Of a DNA stretch of 64,000 bases, positions 63,863 to 64,000 are shown one piece after another. Position 1 is the first letter of the stretch; every line of letters starts with the position of its first letter. The notes beneath the pieces are model-generated. The model was not told the origin of the DNA and did not search any database. It worked only from the letters and a program-made list of their open reading frames with translations. The translations under genes were made by a program, and so were the position numbers. The stretch spans positions 1-64,000 of the forward strand of contig JAVXQD010000006.1 of assembly GCA_036644375.1 (NCBI GenBank), read 5' to 3'. This DNA is from CALWZE01 sp036644375. Its GTDB lineage: Bacteria > Bacillota > Clostridia > Oscillospirales > Ruminococcaceae.

Positions 63863-64000
63863 ATGAATCCCAATATCGTAAAGCCCAAAACACTTTCGGG
63901 CTTCATGGAGCTGCTGCCTAAGGAACAGCTCCAATTCAATAAAATAAAAGCTGCACTTGAGCGTGTATATGGCCTGTATGGCTTTTATCCGCTCGATACG
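63863..64000 (+). CDS. hisS: Histidine--tRNA ligase, N-terminal fragment at window edge
   Basis: The first 46 residues of a class II synthetase; the window ends inside the gene. KPKTLSGFMELLPKEQLQFN followed by YGFYPLDT is the opening of a HisRS variant seen in Clostridia, corresponding to the GxxD motif 1 region. GGAGG lies 7 bases before the ATG. The 200-base upstream gap shows no T-box sequence. Confidence 0.85.
   Translation, partial: MNPNIVKPKTLSGFMELLPKEQLQFNKIKAALERVYGLYGFYPLDT

Overview
The window looks like chromosome from an anaerobic, spore-forming, Gram-positive bacterium of the class Clostridia, probably an uncultured gut-type lineage. The evidence is a SpoIIR sporulation signal protein, AddAB instead of RecBCD, a T-box threonyl-tRNA synthetase leader, RNase Y, a Gls24 protein, Rex, a superoxide reductase with a flavodiiron protein, and an orphan acetate kinase. 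Composition looks even throughout. I see no insertion sequence, prophage, CRISPR array or rRNA operon, and one tRNA gene.

Layout. 0-3.4 kb (minus): a tightly overlapped tRNA-modification operon, tmcAL-tsaE-tsaB-rpiB, then a small membrane protein. 3.7-4.9 kb (plus): ackA. 5.0-7.0 kb (minus): an ACT protein, a UPF0210 protein and a DUF378 protein. 7.3-18.6 kb (plus): an Lrp regulator, an aminotransferase, a DUF362 ferredoxin-like protein and ispE in one overlapping operon, followed by spoIIR and addB-addA. 19.0-23.8 kb (plus): a two-gene unit I do not recognise, made of a 1244-residue protein with long low-complexity regions ending in a degenerate ABC ATPase domain, and a six-helix membrane partner. 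24.1-33.0 kb (minus): gls24-fakA-recG-dac, a MATE transporter and rny. 33.2-37.3 kb (plus): T-box-thrS, tRNA-Lys and a YkvI-type membrane protein. 37.4-39.2 kb (minus): PAP2, CmpB-type and DUF1294 membrane proteins. 39.3-43.4 kb (plus): birA, a YihY protein and recQ. 43.6-46.1 kb: superoxide reductase and flavodiiron protein (minus) next to a divergent Crp/Fnr regulator. 46.4-48.0 kb (plus): prfC. 48.1-51.3 kb (minus): an FHA-SEDS fusion with its penicillin-binding protein. 51.6-53.7 kb (plus): a membrane-anchored NlpC/P60 hydrolase. 53.8-57.6 kb (minus): acn-icd-rex. 57.7-64.0 kb (plus): tepA, uppP, spoIIIE/ftsK, a ComEC-like hydrolase, a DUF3006 protein and the start of hisS.

How the genes fit together. 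Most units are housekeeping: tRNA modification and charging, envelope synthesis (SEDS/PBP, UppP, PAP2, DD-carboxypeptidase, NlpC/P60), DNA repair (AddAB, RecG, RecQ) and chromosome translocation. Two blocks concern redox: oxygen/superoxide detoxification beside a Cys-rich Crp/Fnr protein, with a perfect palindrome between them, and an oxidative TCA arm (aconitase, isocitrate dehydrogenase) transcribed with Rex from a promoter that carries a Rex-like site.

The most unusual content is the 19.0-23.8 kb unit. Its ABC domain keeps the fold-level pattern but has lost Walker A, the signature motif, the Walker B Asp-Glu pair and the H-loop His. It is attached to about 900 residues of Tyr/Pro-rich, tandemly repeated and acidic Phe-Gly-rich sequence, and it overlaps the gene for an ABC-2-like membrane protein with a Lys-rich and poly-Asp tail. 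All functional calls here rest on reading the sequence and motifs; no database search was possible.
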